From: Chlamydiota bacterium | Lineage (GTDB): Bacteria; Chlamydiota; Chlamydiia; Chlamydiales; JAAKFR01 | Direction: 5' to 3' | Length of the DNA stretch: 64,000 bases | NCBI GenBank assembly: GCA_021772465.1 | Contig: JAJFLX010000011.1 | Coordinates: 1 to 64,000, forward strand | Shown here: positions 32,657 through 41,581 of the stretch, one piece after another | Layout of the letters: every line of letters begins with the position of its first letter | Position numbering within the stretch: position 1 is the first letter of the stretch | Notes under the pieces: generated by a model | Seen by the model: the letters and a program-made list of their open reading frames with translations, nothing else | The model's database searches: none | What the model was told of the DNA's origin: nothing | Program-made: the position numbers and the translations under genes

Positions 32657-35113
32657 ATGAAAGAATTTATGGTTAGTAAAGAAGAGCACCTGAGAAATGA
32701 TGTTGATTTTATCAAAAAGTCTATCATGGAACATCTTCACTTTACCCTTGCAAAAGATAAGTACAGCGCTACAAAGCGCGATCTGTTTCACGCGGTTGCC
32801 TACACTGTGCGAGATCAACTCGTGGGAAGATGGATCCACTCTCAACAGCAGTACTACGATGCCGATGTGAAGCGGGTCTACTACCTTTCAATGGAGTTTT
32901 TGATAGGGAGAACACTTCAAAGCAGTCTGATTAACCTCAACCTTTTAGACAACTGCAGGAAAGCTGTTCACGACCTCGGATTTGAACTCGATGCCCTGAT
33001 CGAAATGGAATCTGATGCAGGACTCGGAAATGGGGGGCTTGGAAGGCTTGCCGCCTGCTTTTTGGACTCCATGGCGACACTTGGCATCCCAGGTTACGGC
33101 TACGGTATCCGCTATGATTATGGAATTTTTACCCAGAAGGTCAAAGAGGGGTATCAGACCGAAACCCCCGACAACTGGCTCCGGTATGGAAATCCGTGGG
33201 AGATAACCCGCTCAGAGTACCTCTACCCAGTCTGTTTCTATGGGCGAGTCGTCCAAAAAACAGGTGGAAGCGGCAAAATCCGCAGTGAGTGGATCGATTT
33301 CCAGGAGGTGATGGCTATGGCCTGCGACACTCCTGTACCCGGCTACATGAACGATACCGTCAACACCCTTCGCCTCTGGCAAGCCAAATCGCCACGAGGT
33401 TTTGATCTCAGTTACTTCAATCACGGCGACTACATCCGGGCAGTCGAAGATATCGCTATTTCGGAAAACATCTCTAAAGTTCTCTACCCCAACGATAATA
33501 TCTTTGAGGGAAAAGAGCTCCGCTTAAAACAAGAGTATTTTCTCGTCTCTGCCACAATCCAAGATATCTTGCGGCGCTACAACAAAGGTCATATCCATCT
33601 CGATGCACTCCCTGACAAAGTTGCAATTCAACTCAACGACACGCACCCCGCTTTAGCGATCTCTGAGCTCATGCGCCTACTTATCGACCGTGAAGAGCTC
33701 AGCTGGGACAAGGCGTGGGAGCTGACGCAAGCCACTTTCGCCTATACCAATCATACACTTCTCCCCGAAGCCCTTGAGAGGTGGTCGATTCCCCTCGTCG
33801 AAAAGGTCTTGCCACGCAACTTGCAAATCATTTTAGAAATCAACCAGCGATGGCTCGATCACATAGATCAGCGCTACCCAGGAGATGTGGAGAGGCGAAG
33901 GGCCCTCTCTATCATCGAAGAGGGAGACCCTAAAAGAATCAATATGGCGCACCTTGCTATCGTTGGCTCTCACAAAGTTAATGGAGTATCGGCTCTTCAC
34001 TCGGAGCTTCTTAAACACCAAGTTTTCAGATATTTTTGGGAAACAGAGCCGGAAAAATTTACGAATATGACCAATGGGATCACTCCAAGACGATGGCTCA
34101 AGCAGTGCAACCCTACTCTTTCTCACCTCATTTCTTCGCACATTGGAGAGAAATGGGTGACCGATCTGAAGCAGCTCGAAAAATTGTCCGCTTTAGAGGA
34201 GGATTCGAGTTTCTGTGACAAGTGGCGTTCGATCAAAAGAGAGAACAAAGTTCGCCTATCCCACCTCATCCTCTCGGAAGAGGGGATCAAAGTTGACCCT
34301 GACACGCTATTCACCTGCCAAGTCAAGCGACTCCATGAGTACAAAAGGCAGCTGCTCAATATTTTGCGCGTAATACATGCTTACCTTTCTATCAAGGACA
34401 ACCCCGGTGGAGATTGGGTTCCTCGGACGGTGATTTTTAGTGGGAAGGCGGCGCCGGGCTATTTTTTAGCGAAACGGATCATCAAATTGATCAATTCAGT
34501 CGCAAGTGTCGTCAACCACGACAAACAGACTAGCGAATTTTTAAAGGTCGTCTTTCTCGAAAACTACCGGGTGACGCTGGCAGAAAAAATCATCCCTGCC
34601 GCGGACTTGAGTGAGCAGATCTCACTTGCTGGGACCGAAGCATCGGGGACTGGGAATATGAAATTTGCTCTCAACGGCGCATTGACCATAGGAACTCTCG
34701 ATGGTGCAAATATCGAGATCCAAGAGGAGGTGGGGGCAGAGAATATCTTCATCTTTGGATTAAAAGCAGAAGAGGTCAATCAACTCAAAAACAGTGGATA
34801 CAACCCATGGGAGTGGTACAACAAATCTGAGCCTATAAGACGGGTTCTCGACTCCATTCGAAGTGGTTATTTCAGTGGAGGGGACAAGGAGCTTTTTGAA
34901 CCGATCCTCCACAGTTTGCTCGATGGGGGGGACCCCTACCTTCTACTGGCTGATTTTGAGAGCTACGATGCCTGTGAAAAGCAAGTCGATGCTGTCTACA
35001 AAGATCCTAAAAATTGGGTTAGAAAATCGATCCAAAACGTCGCTCATATGGCCAAATTTTCAAGCGACCGTACCATTCGAGACTACGCTGAAGAGATCTG
35101 GAAACTCGACTAG
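32657..35113 (+). CDS. glgP: Glycogen phosphorylase
   Basis: Releases glucose-1-phosphate from glycogen. An 818-residue PLP enzyme with the family landmarks: YLSMEFLIGRTL, GNGGLGRLAACFLDS, NDTHPALAI, VKRLHEYKRQLLN and the PLP site EASGTGNMKFALNGA with the cofactor lysine at K669. Follows pdhABC as in C. trachomatis (CT248), but after the inserted membrane-protein pair. Confidence 0.97.
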   Translation: MKEFMVSKEEHLRNDVDFIKKSIMEHLHFTLAKDKYSATKRDLFHAVAYTVRDQLVGRWIHSQQQYYDADVKRVYYLSMEFLIGRTLQSSLINLNLLDNCRKAVHDLGFELDALIEMESDAGLGNGGLGRLAACFLDSMATLGIPGYGYGIRYDYGIFTQKVKEGYQTETPDNWLRYGNPWEITRSEYLYPVCFYGRVVQKTGGSGKIRSEWIDFQEVMAMACDTPVPGYMNDTVNTLRLWQAKSPRGFDLSYFNHGDYIRAVEDIAISENISKVLYPNDNIFEGKELRLKQEYFLVSATIQDILRRYNKGHIHLDALPDKVAIQLNDTHPALAISELMRLLIDREELSWDKAWELTQATFAYTNHTLLPEALERWSIPLVEKVLPRNLQIILEINQRWLDHIDQRYPGDVERRRALSIIEEGDPKRINMAHLAIVGSHKVNGVSALHSELLKHQVFRYFWETEPEKFTNMTNGITPRRWLKQCNPTLSHLISSHIGEKWVTDLKQLEKLSALEEDSSFCDKWRSIKRENKVRLSHLILSEEGIKVDPDTLFTCQVKRLHEYKRQLLNILRVIHAYLSIKDNPGGDWVPRTVIFSGKAAPGYFLAKRIIKLINSVASVVNHDKQTSEFLKVVFLENYRVTLAEKIIPAADLSEQISLAGTEASGTGNMKFALNGALTIGTLDGANIEIQEEVGAENIFIFGLKAEEVNQLKNSGYNPWEWYNKSEPIRRVLDSIRSGYFSGGDKELFEPILHSLLDGGDPYLLLADFESYDACEKQVDAVYKDPKNWVRKSIQNVAHMAKFSSDRTIRDYAEEIWKLD

Positions 35114-35136
35114 TCTACATGGAAACATTGGGCAAA

Positions 35137-36702
35137 TCAGGATTTAAAAAGCTCTTTTCGTAGCGCCTCTTTTTGACGTGCAAGCGCCAGCAGTTGTCGC
35201 TCGATCTCCCCTTTGTTTTCATCTGTAAGGGTATCGATTAAATCCCTCTCATGCAAAGCGATGATCTCAATCTCATTGCGCAAAAATTCACTACGCAGCG
35301 ACCATCCAAAAAGGCGGCGTACAAACCGAAGGAGGATGCGCGTAGGGTCATAGAGTTTCGGAAAGAAATGCAAGTAATCAAAACGCGTTTTACGGTCTTG
35401 ATGCTCTTTGTCAATCTCTTCTTGGGTCAGCTCGAACTCTACCCAGCTCTCGGAGAGGGCTGTGACTTTCTGGTGAGCTGGAAATGCCCGCTTCATGTTG
35501 AGGAGGAATTTGACAAAAGCGGGAACGAGAAAAATACAATCCCAAAGACCGATCGGCTGGTAGCGCCACCTCTTTTTTCCAAGAAAAAGCGTCGTCTTAC
35601 CAATCACGCGAGAACCTATTCTCCAAAAGGCGAAGTCATCGAGATTGGCAGCAACGCGGATCTTTTTTTGAAGCGCGGAGTCCATCCAGCCGTAAAATTC
35701 ATAGGCGCGGTGTTCAAGTAAAGGTGGGTTAAAAGCGTAAGCCATATCAATTAACTCGTGGGAGTAGAGACCAATTTGGATTGCCATAGCTCCCCCCATG
35801 CTGTGGCCTGAAACGATCGGACGGCTCTCCCCCACTTTTAGCTCCCGCAACTGTTTGTGGATACGCCTCCACGAGTGCGCATAGGCTTGAGTAGCCGAGC
35901 CATGGATGGCAAAATTTGCGAGGATCGACCCGAGCCAAGAGGGCTGAGAAGGCCAGAGCTCGGTCCCCTGACAGAGATAGATAGGGGGAGCTCCCTCCTC
36001 TTGGGGTATCAAGCTCACAGTCTTCACCCCTTCAGCAATCAGATGGTGCTTGCAAAGGTAGGTCATCAACCGGTTTTCTTCAAAAAAACTAGGGATGTTC
36101 AAAACTTTTTCATCCAGCTCACGGTAGGCAGCAGCATGACTTAAGACAGCCAAAGTCAGCCACTTTCGCCGGCTATGATCTTGAATGGAAGAGAGGTGTC
36201 TCAAATCTTCTTCGACAAGAGCAAGCAAGTGCCGATCTTTTCGCAAGCGGTGAGAGATCGAAAATTTTGGCAAAAAACCAGGGGGTGTGGCGTGCACATT
36301 GTTAAAATGAATGTGCTCAGAGTTCCAGCGGGGGTAGATGGGTGAGAGAGAAAACCCTTCGCAAGGGTCATTGAGATGCTCCCAAATAAGACGTGCTTCT
36401 CCCACCTTGACTGGCAAGCCCAGGGCATACCTACACAAAAAACCATCTTCTCGAATGATCAGAGGGAGGGTGTTGTGAAGAGCAGGTGGACCTATTTTTT
36501 GAGACCAAAGTGCCCGCACCCTTCGACTCCCTTCGCTTTTTTCCAACCCCATTGCAACCGCGCGCTCGATACAGGCCTGATAGAATTGCCCCAACATTTC
36601 TCGGTTTGAGCGCCTCTCTTCAGGTTTTTGGAGAGCTGTGGAAAATGCCCCTTGCTCCCAGACAAGCCAGTGATCGGAATTTCGGAAGATGTGGTCAAGA
36701 TT
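35137..36702 (-). CDS. Lipase-like alpha/beta hydrolase
   Basis: 521 residues from the ATG at 36702, which has an AGGGAG ribosome binding site; a GTG five codons upstream is the alternative. The nucleophile elbow GHSMGGAM (serine near residue 301) and the following helix resemble class 3 lipases, and a later AFNPPLL segment fits the acid-residue region. The N-terminal 280 residues are unlike known lipases and the C terminus is helical and charged. No signal peptide. Substrate unknown. Last gene of the leftward run after yggS, which it overlaps by eight bases. Confidence 0.65.
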   Translation of the reverse strand, partial: NLDHIFRNSDHWLVWEQGAFSTALQKPEERRSNREMLGQFYQACIERAVAMGLEKSEGSRRVRALWSQKIGPPALHNTLPLIIREDGFLCRYALGLPVKVGEARLIWEHLNDPCEGFSLSPIYPRWNSEHIHFNNVHATPPGFLPKFSISHRLRKDRHLLALVEEDLRHLSSIQDHSRRKWLTLAVLSHAAAYRELDEKVLNIPSFFEENRLMTYLCKHHLIAEGVKTVSLIPQEEGAPPIYLCQGTELWPSQPSWLGSILANFAIHGSATQAYAHSWRRIHKQLRELKVGESRPIVSGHSMGGAMAIQIGLYSHELIDMAYAFNPPLLEHRAYEFYGWMDSALQKKIRVAANLDDFAFWRIGSRVIGKTTLFLGKKRWRYQPIGLWDCIFLVPAFVKFLLNMKRAFPAHQKVTALSESWVEFELTQEEIDKEHQDRKTRFDYLHFFPKLYDPTRILLRFVRRLFGWSLRSEFLRNEIEIIALHERDLIDTLTDENKGEIERQLLALARQKEALRKELFKS

Positions 36703-37318
36703 CATCAAAAAGAGCACTCCCTATCCGTAACAAATTTGCCCCCTCTTCGAGGGCTATATCGTAGTCTTGGCTCATGCCCATCGACATTAGAGGCAACCTT
36801 CTTTGTAACTCGCCCTGCAATTTTCTAAGATCTTGAAAACAGCGGATAATCCTCTCCCGCTCTTCAGTTAAAGGAGCTATTGTCATAAGGCCTTGGATCT
36901 TGATCCCTTCGAGCTGATCGAGAGTCGAAAAAAGAGCTTTGCACTCTTCAACTGAAAAACCACTTTTGCTCGCTTCTTCAGATGTATTGACCTGCAACAA
37001 GATAGAAGTGACTTTTCCAGCAACAGAGCTACTTTCTGCTATTTTTTCAGCAAGCTCTAGTGAATCAACTGAATGGATCAAAGCAAATCGACCAATTATT
37101 TTGCTTACTTTGCTTCTCTGGAGCTTTCCAATGAAGTGCCACTGAATTTCTTGAGGGAGCTGCTCCATCTTTTCCAGGGCTTCTGCCACTCGGTTCTCTC
37201 CAAAATCGCGGCAACCTCTTTCATAGAGTTCCATTATTTGCTTGGGAGAGCGCCCTTTCGAAACAGCTACTACCAGTGCGCGTCCTTTGATCTGCTCATT
37301 GAGCGCCTCGAGCCTCAT
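36695..37318 (-). CDS. yggS: YggS/PLPHP family pyridoxal-phosphate homeostasis protein
   Basis: A 207-residue single-domain TIM-barrel PLP protein. The PLP lysine is K21 in VAVSKGRS; GENRVAEA, WHFIGKLQRSK, NTSEEASKSGF and SMGMSQDYDIAL are family blocks. It buffers PLP and affects amino-acid pools; it has no classical enzymatic activity. Overlaps the upstream gene by four bases. Confidence 0.93.
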   Translation of the reverse strand: MRLEALNEQIKGRALVVAVSKGRSPKQIMELYERGCRDFGENRVAEALEKMEQLPQEIQWHFIGKLQRSKVSKIIGRFALIHSVDSLELAEKIAESSSVAGKVTSILLQVNTSEEASKSGFSVEECKALFSTLDQLEGIKIQGLMTIAPLTEERERIIRCFQDLRKLQGELQRRLPLMSMGMSQDYDIALEEGANLLRIGSALFDES

Positions 37319-37767
37319 TGCAACCCCTTCGGTCCTCCCATGATTTCTGATAGGATCACCATCGCCTGAGTCGATTTTCGCTGATGGACTAATGCACTTA
37401 AAGGATCAACTTTCTCACCCCGTTGAAGCTTCTCTAAAATAAACGCCTGGCTAACAATCCGTTTCTTGAACTTGGGATTGACTTTCGATTCGAGCTGGCG
37501 ATCAGCTATCTCTGAATCGAATGTACGTTCTTCAAGGCTCGCTTGAAAATCGAAGTCGCGTCGAACTAAACCCGACGTCTTGGGGGGTTGAGCGTAGCTT
37601 TTTCCCGGCTGGACACGTTGAGGTTGAAAGGGGGGCACCTCTTCTTCCTCCTCTTGCTGGGAAGCCTTCTGCTGTTTTTTCAAATCAACGAGCAGCTTAC
37701 GAAGCAAAGGGAAGAGAAGTACAAAAAGAACGATGATAAAACCGACAACTTCATTAAGCCAATCCAT
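37315..37767 (-). CDS. Unknown single-pass membrane protein in the FloA-NfeD operon
   Basis: 150 residues: a membrane helix at about 5-24, a Glu/Gln/Pro-rich linker to about residue 65, and a C-terminal helical part (KVNPKFKKRIVSQAFILEKL, in pieces, then PLSAL and AMVILSEIMGGPKGLQ). It starts two bases after floA and overlaps yggS by four, so it belongs to this operon. I do not recognise a family. The topology fits a cytoplasmic protein held at the membrane domain organised by FloA. Confidence 0.6.
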   Translation of the reverse strand: MDWLNEVVGFIIVLFVLLFPLLRKLLVDLKKQQKASQQEEEEEVPPFQPQRVQPGKSYAQPPKTSGLVRRDFDFQASLEERTFDSEIADRQLESKVNPKFKKRIVSQAFILEKLQRGEKVDPLSALVHQRKSTQAMVILSEIMGGPKGLQ

Positions 37768-37769
37768 CG

Positions 37770-38789
37770 TTACTGAACTCCTCCATCTGGTTCTTCCTCA
37801 GGTTTGGCTATGGAACGGCGCATCTCAGTATCTGCTTGTACATTTTTGAGCCTGAGATAGTCCATATAGCCGAGATTTCCTGAGCGAAGAGCTTCAGCAA
37901 CCGCCATCGGAATTTGGGCTTCTGCTTTGGTCACAAGGGCACGCATCTCTTCTACTTTTGCGAGATTTTCTCGCTCGTAGGCTACCGCCATAGCCCGTCT
38001 CTCTTCGGCCTTGGCTTGCGCGATTCGCTTGTCAGATTCTGCACGGTCTGCACGCAATCTCGCCCCAATGTTCTCTCCGACTGTAATGTAGGCAATGTCG
38101 ATAGAGAGGATCTCAAAGGCAGTCTGAGAATCGAGCCCTTTATCGAGCACAACTTTGGAGATGCGCTGAGGATTTCCCAAAACATCGAGGTGGGTATCGG
38201 CTGTTCCAATGGCGTTGACAATCCCCTCACCTACCCGCGCTATGATCGTCTCTTCAGTAGCTCCACCGACTAGCTGAGCCAAGTTTGTGCGCACTGTGAC
38301 CCGGGCGCGGCAAAGGAGCTGAACCCCGTCTTTGGCCACACCTACGATGTAGTCCCCTTGATCGGGACCTGGGCAATCGATCACTTTTGGATTGACCGAG
38401 GTGCGTACAGCATCCAGAATATCTCTTCCCGCCAAATCAATCGCAGTCGCCTGCTTCCAGGTGAGAGCGATATTTGCTTTTTGCGAGGCAATCATAGCTC
38501 GTACCACCTCTAAGACTTTCCCCCCAGCGAGGTAGTGGGTCTCTAAGTCATTGACCTCAATCTGCTGCAGACCTGCTTTAAAAGCATTGATCCGTGCATT
38601 TACAATCACTTTAGGAGGGATTTTTCTCAGACTCATCCCGATGATATTAAACAGCGCAATCGGAGTCCCAGAGACAAAGGCCTGAAACCAGAGGCTGATA
38701 AATTTTCCCACAATCGCTAGCATCACCATCACGATGATTGCGAGTACGACCATGAGTATATAAAATTCGAATCCAAGTTCTGCTATCAT
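37770..38789 (-). CDS. floA: Flotillin-like protein FloA
   Basis: A 339-residue SPFH protein of the FloA (UPF0365, YqfA) family: an N-terminal membrane helix (1-30), a long SPFH domain, and an Ala/Glu-rich coiled-coil (about 250-310, [16 protein letters not shown]). FloA scaffolds functional membrane microdomains. Overlap of one base with the NfeD gene upstream (TAATG) and gap of two bases to the next gene. In Bacillus the same pairing is yqeZ-yqfA. Confidence 0.93.
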   Translation of the reverse strand: MIAELGFEFYILMVVLAIIVMVMLAIVGKFISLWFQAFVSGTPIALFNIIGMSLRKIPPKVIVNARINAFKAGLQQIEVNDLETHYLAGGKVLEVVRAMIASQKANIALTWKQATAIDLAGRDILDAVRTSVNPKVIDCPGPDQGDYIVGVAKDGVQLLCRARVTVRTNLAQLVGGATEETIIARVGEGIVNAIGTADTHLDVLGNPQRISKVVLDKGLDSQTAFEILSIDIAYITVGENIGARLRADRAESDKRIAQAKAEERRAMAVAYERENLAKVEEMRALVTKAEAQIPMAVAEALRSGNLGYMDYLRLKNVQADTEMRRSIAKPEEEPDGGVQ

Positions 38790-39259
38790 TAGTCCTCTAT
38801 TTTTTTAACAATCAGGTGAGCGCCATCGCCTCCGATCACTTCGATTTTTGATCCCTTGACAACATACCCCACTTTAGCCACAGCTTGGTACCGTTTTTTT
38901 TCGATAACAATGTGACCAGACGGCTTTAGATCAGAGAGTGCTTCACCTTTTTTTCCAATCAACTCTTTGTCAAACGAGGAGGCGACATACCCCTCTTGGA
39001 CTGTACTTAAAAAGATCCCTTTGGCCCGCCCTGTCCGTATTCTCCAAAGCGCGTATCGGATGAGCATGAGCACCAGAAATACGACCCCTAAGATGTAGAG
39101 AACTGTCGCAACAAGTGAGCTCGACTGCATGGTAAACAAGACGACGCTCACGATAAGAAAGATGGCGCCGGCGATTCCCATGATGCCGCCAGGGAGAAAA
39201 AATTCGAGAAAAATGAGCAAGAAGCCGAGCCCAAGAAAAAGAAAGGGCGTCCACGTCAT
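38789..39259 (-). CDS. Short NfeD-like membrane protein
   Basis: 156 residues: three or four hydrophobic segments (residues 1-65) followed by the NfeD OB-fold domain (about 85-155; [26 protein letters not shown] in pieces, then [11 protein letters not shown]). NfeD OB domains are thought to bind the partner flotillin. It overlaps the long NfeD gene by four bases and floA by one, so the three are made together. Confidence 0.88.
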   Translation of the reverse strand: MTWTPFLFLGLGFLLIFLEFFLPGGIMGIAGAIFLIVSVVLFTMQSSSLVATVLYILGVVFLVLMLIRYALWRIRTGRAKGIFLSTVQEGYVASSFDKELIGKKGEALSDLKPSGHIVIEKKRYQAVAKVGYVVKGSKIEVIGGDGAHLIVKKIED

Positions 39260-40812
39260 GCCTCTTCCTCCACAACTATTTTGCTCCCCTCAACATCTAT
39301 CACTTTAACTCTCTGCCCTTTTTCAAGGAAATTTCCACTACTCACAGCGTCGTACACTTCACCAGAAATCTCTACTTTTCCCGCTGGCCTTAAAGGAGAT
39401 AGAACTTCACCTTGCGCGCCGAGATCGGGGAGAGTATCCCTTGAAGGACCCGATACATAACCCACCTGTTCACCTTTTAACACTAAAGGAGATAAAAAAC
39501 CGAAGCGGGGGACGAAATACTTGGCCAAAACAGCAATGACGACCACACCCACAACAAGCGTTCCTGAAAGCCAAGCGAGACGGTGAAGCAAAAACTCACC
39601 GGCAGCATTGAGCGTCTGAGTGTCAAAATCAAATGAGACCTCTTTTAACCCTGGCAGTAAGATTCCAAATAGCCCCGCTATCGCTAAGATAATTCCAATG
39701 ACACCTATAAATCCAAATCCCGGGATGAGAAAGATTTCGACCAAAATCATTCCTACTCCAACTCCTAGCAAGATGAACTCAAACCAGCTAGCGGCTTGCA
39801 GAGAGAAGCTCGACATCAGAATTAGACCGAGACAGACGATCCCCACGATCCCTGGTAGTCCAAATCCAGGGGTGCTTACCTCCATATAAAATCCGATCAT
39901 CAGGCCCAAAAAAAGGAGTGAAGTGACAACTGGAGAGCCCAGAAAAGAAAAGAATTTGGTCTTCCAATCCATCTTGAAGCTAGTCACTTGAGCATTTGGT
40001 ATCGCTTTGAAAAAAGGGAGGGTGAAAAGGAGCTCTTTGCTAGCAGCCCACTTCCCCGCCTCTTTTTCATCTGCAGTGATGGGGACGAGCTTCTCGGGGA
40101 GAAGCGAGAAGTCTGCTACTCCCCAATCGATCATCTGCTTTGCACTTAAAGTTAGAAGTTTCCCCTCTTTGGAGATCACAAGATCGGAGGGCAAGATCGC
40201 CTCGTTATCAGGAAGTTTTACTACTTCATTCCCGCGGATGACAAGTGTAAGGTCAGCATCGACCATCGCTTCGGCAATCAAAGGATTTCGATCGAAAAAG
40301 GCGGCTCGATTGGCAAAATCGGTTCGAATTGCAGAGTTCACTTTCTCCGATGTCGCTTCACCTTGTTGAGAGACAGGAGCTGCAGCTCCCATGGAACCAT
40401 CCTTTACAGTGGCAATGTAGCGCGAGGAGTAGGCAAGCATAGCTCCCGCTGAGATCGCCCAGTTGTTGATTACAGTGACGATAGGAATGTCATATTGTAT
40501 GTCCATCTCTTTGAGTGCATCGGAGATCTTCTGCGCTGCAAAAACCTGCCCACCGGGCGTATCGAGCTCTAAGATGATAAAAATTGGTTTCACTTCATCG
40601 CGAAAATAGTCGAGAGCATTTTTGACATAGAGGTAGGTGCCTTGAGAGATCTGAGAGTCGTGCCCCCCAATATAGATATGACCAATGGGGTTCGGGCCCT
40701 CTTCGGAGTACGTGATATGGGTTTTGAGGCTCTGCTCGATTTGCTCAGGTGAAATTTCGAGTTGGGCCACAAGAGGGAGAGAGAAGAAGGCTAAAAAAAA
40801 GAGCAGGCGCAT
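39256..40812 (-). CDS. NfeD-type membrane-bound ClpP-class serine protease
   Basis: A 518-residue protein in three parts. A signal peptide (1-17) is followed by a ClpP-like domain (about 40-250) with LDTPGGQVFAAQKI and the nucleophile S121 in AISAGAMLA, then several membrane helices (about 280-425), then an NfeD OB domain at the C terminus. It is the YqeZ / 1510-N-STOPP type. Such proteases cleave membrane-associated hydrophobic substrates and partner with flotillins. First of nfeD-nfeD-floA; starts 17 bases after the ankyrin/Inc-like gene. Confidence 0.9.
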   Translation of the reverse strand: MRLLFFLAFFSLPLVAQLEISPEQIEQSLKTHITYSEEGPNPIGHIYIGGHDSQISQGTYLYVKNALDYFRDEVKPIFIILELDTPGGQVFAAQKISDALKEMDIQYDIPIVTVINNWAISAGAMLAYSSRYIATVKDGSMGAAAPVSQQGEATSEKVNSAIRTDFANRAAFFDRNPLIAEAMVDADLTLVIRGNEVVKLPDNEAILPSDLVISKEGKLLTLSAKQMIDWGVADFSLLPEKLVPITADEKEAGKWAASKELLFTLPFFKAIPNAQVTSFKMDWKTKFFSFLGSPVVTSLLFLGLMIGFYMEVSTPGFGLPGIVGIVCLGLILMSSFSLQAASWFEFILLGVGVGMILVEIFLIPGFGFIGVIGIILAIAGLFGILLPGLKEVSFDFDTQTLNAAGEFLLHRLAWLSGTLVVGVVVIAVLAKYFVPRFGFLSPLVLKGEQVGYVSGPSRDTLPDLGAQGEVLSPLRPAGKVEISGEVYDAVSSGNFLEKGQRVKVIDVEGSKIVVEEEA

Positions 40813-40828
40813 GGCGCCATGATGCGGT

Positions 40829-41581
40829 TTAATGCTTTTTCTGACTAGCTGTAATCATCTCTCTGATCTGATCTGTCGTTGCTAATTCTATGGCCTGTTC
40901 AAGGCGCTTCGGCTTATTCGCTAGAATCCATTCGACGGCAGATACGTTTCCAGCCCTAGCAGCCTTATCAAGTGGAGATTCATTCCTCTTATCATAGACA
41001 TCGACGCTAGCACCTCTCCGTAATAGAGCGTCCATGCTCGCCATTTGATCGAGCTCAGAAGCTAGGTGAAGAGGCGTGCACCCTTTCGCGTTTCGAGACT
41101 CAATATCGGTCTCTTTATGAGCTAGCAAAGCCACGGCAGCGTCTTCATCATCTCGGAGGATCGCCTCATGAAGGGGGCAATTGCCCCCACTTCCACTTCT
41201 ATTCAACGCTTGTTTATCACCCTCAATGTTCCGAATCTGACTCGCAGCCCCCATCTTCACAAGTTCCGCAGCATCAAATGAGGGTTGTTGTGAGGGTTTA
41301 GGTGAAGTTTTTTTACTAAGAGACGAAACCCCTAAACCAAGGGGGAGGGTCACAAGCGTGCCGCTTGCGGCGGCCAGCCCGAGAGACCCCCATCTTCCCA
41401 AAGCGCCCAAAAAGCCAAGAGGAGCCGAGGGTTGGAGTGAGGCGTAGAGCCCGACCCCACTCAGAATCAGACCCGACTGGCCTAATCCTAAAATGGTCAA
41501 CCCTAAGCAAAGCCATTTTGATGCGATCCTAGGCTCTCCGGTAAGAGTATGAGATGAAATGGAATCAATCTGCTTTGGCAT
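40829..41581 (-). CDS. Ankyrin-repeat protein with an Inc-like membrane hairpin
   Basis: 250 residues. Two adjacent hydrophobic segments at about 23-47 and 56-86 follow a short soluble N terminus, then a Ser/Pro/Lys linker, then three ankyrin repeats at about 133-165 (CPLHEAILRDDEDAAVALL), 167-199 (TPLHLASELDQMASMDALL) and 200-230 (SPLDKAARAGNVSAVEWIL). A membrane hairpin plus host-type interaction repeats is what an inclusion-membrane effector would look like. It overlaps hemL by 17 bases, so it is transcribed with a housekeeping gene. No secretion test is possible from sequence. Confidence 0.65.
   Translation of the reverse strand: MPKQIDSISSHTLTGEPRIASKWLCLGLTILGLGQSGLILSGVGLYASLQPSAPLGFLGALGRWGSLGLAAASGTLVTLPLGLGVSSLSKKTSPKPSQQPSFDAAELVKMGAASQIRNIEGDKQALNRSGSGGNCPLHEAILRDDEDAAVALLAHKETDIESRNAKGCTPLHLASELDQMASMDALLRRGASVDVYDKRNESPLDKAARAGNVSAVEWILANKPKRLEQAIELATTDQIREMITASQKKH

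Noticed and set aside
35251..35721. 156-residue plus-strand frame within the lipase-like gene
   Set aside because: Shadow of the conserved minus-strand gene with GHSMGG; no family resemblance.
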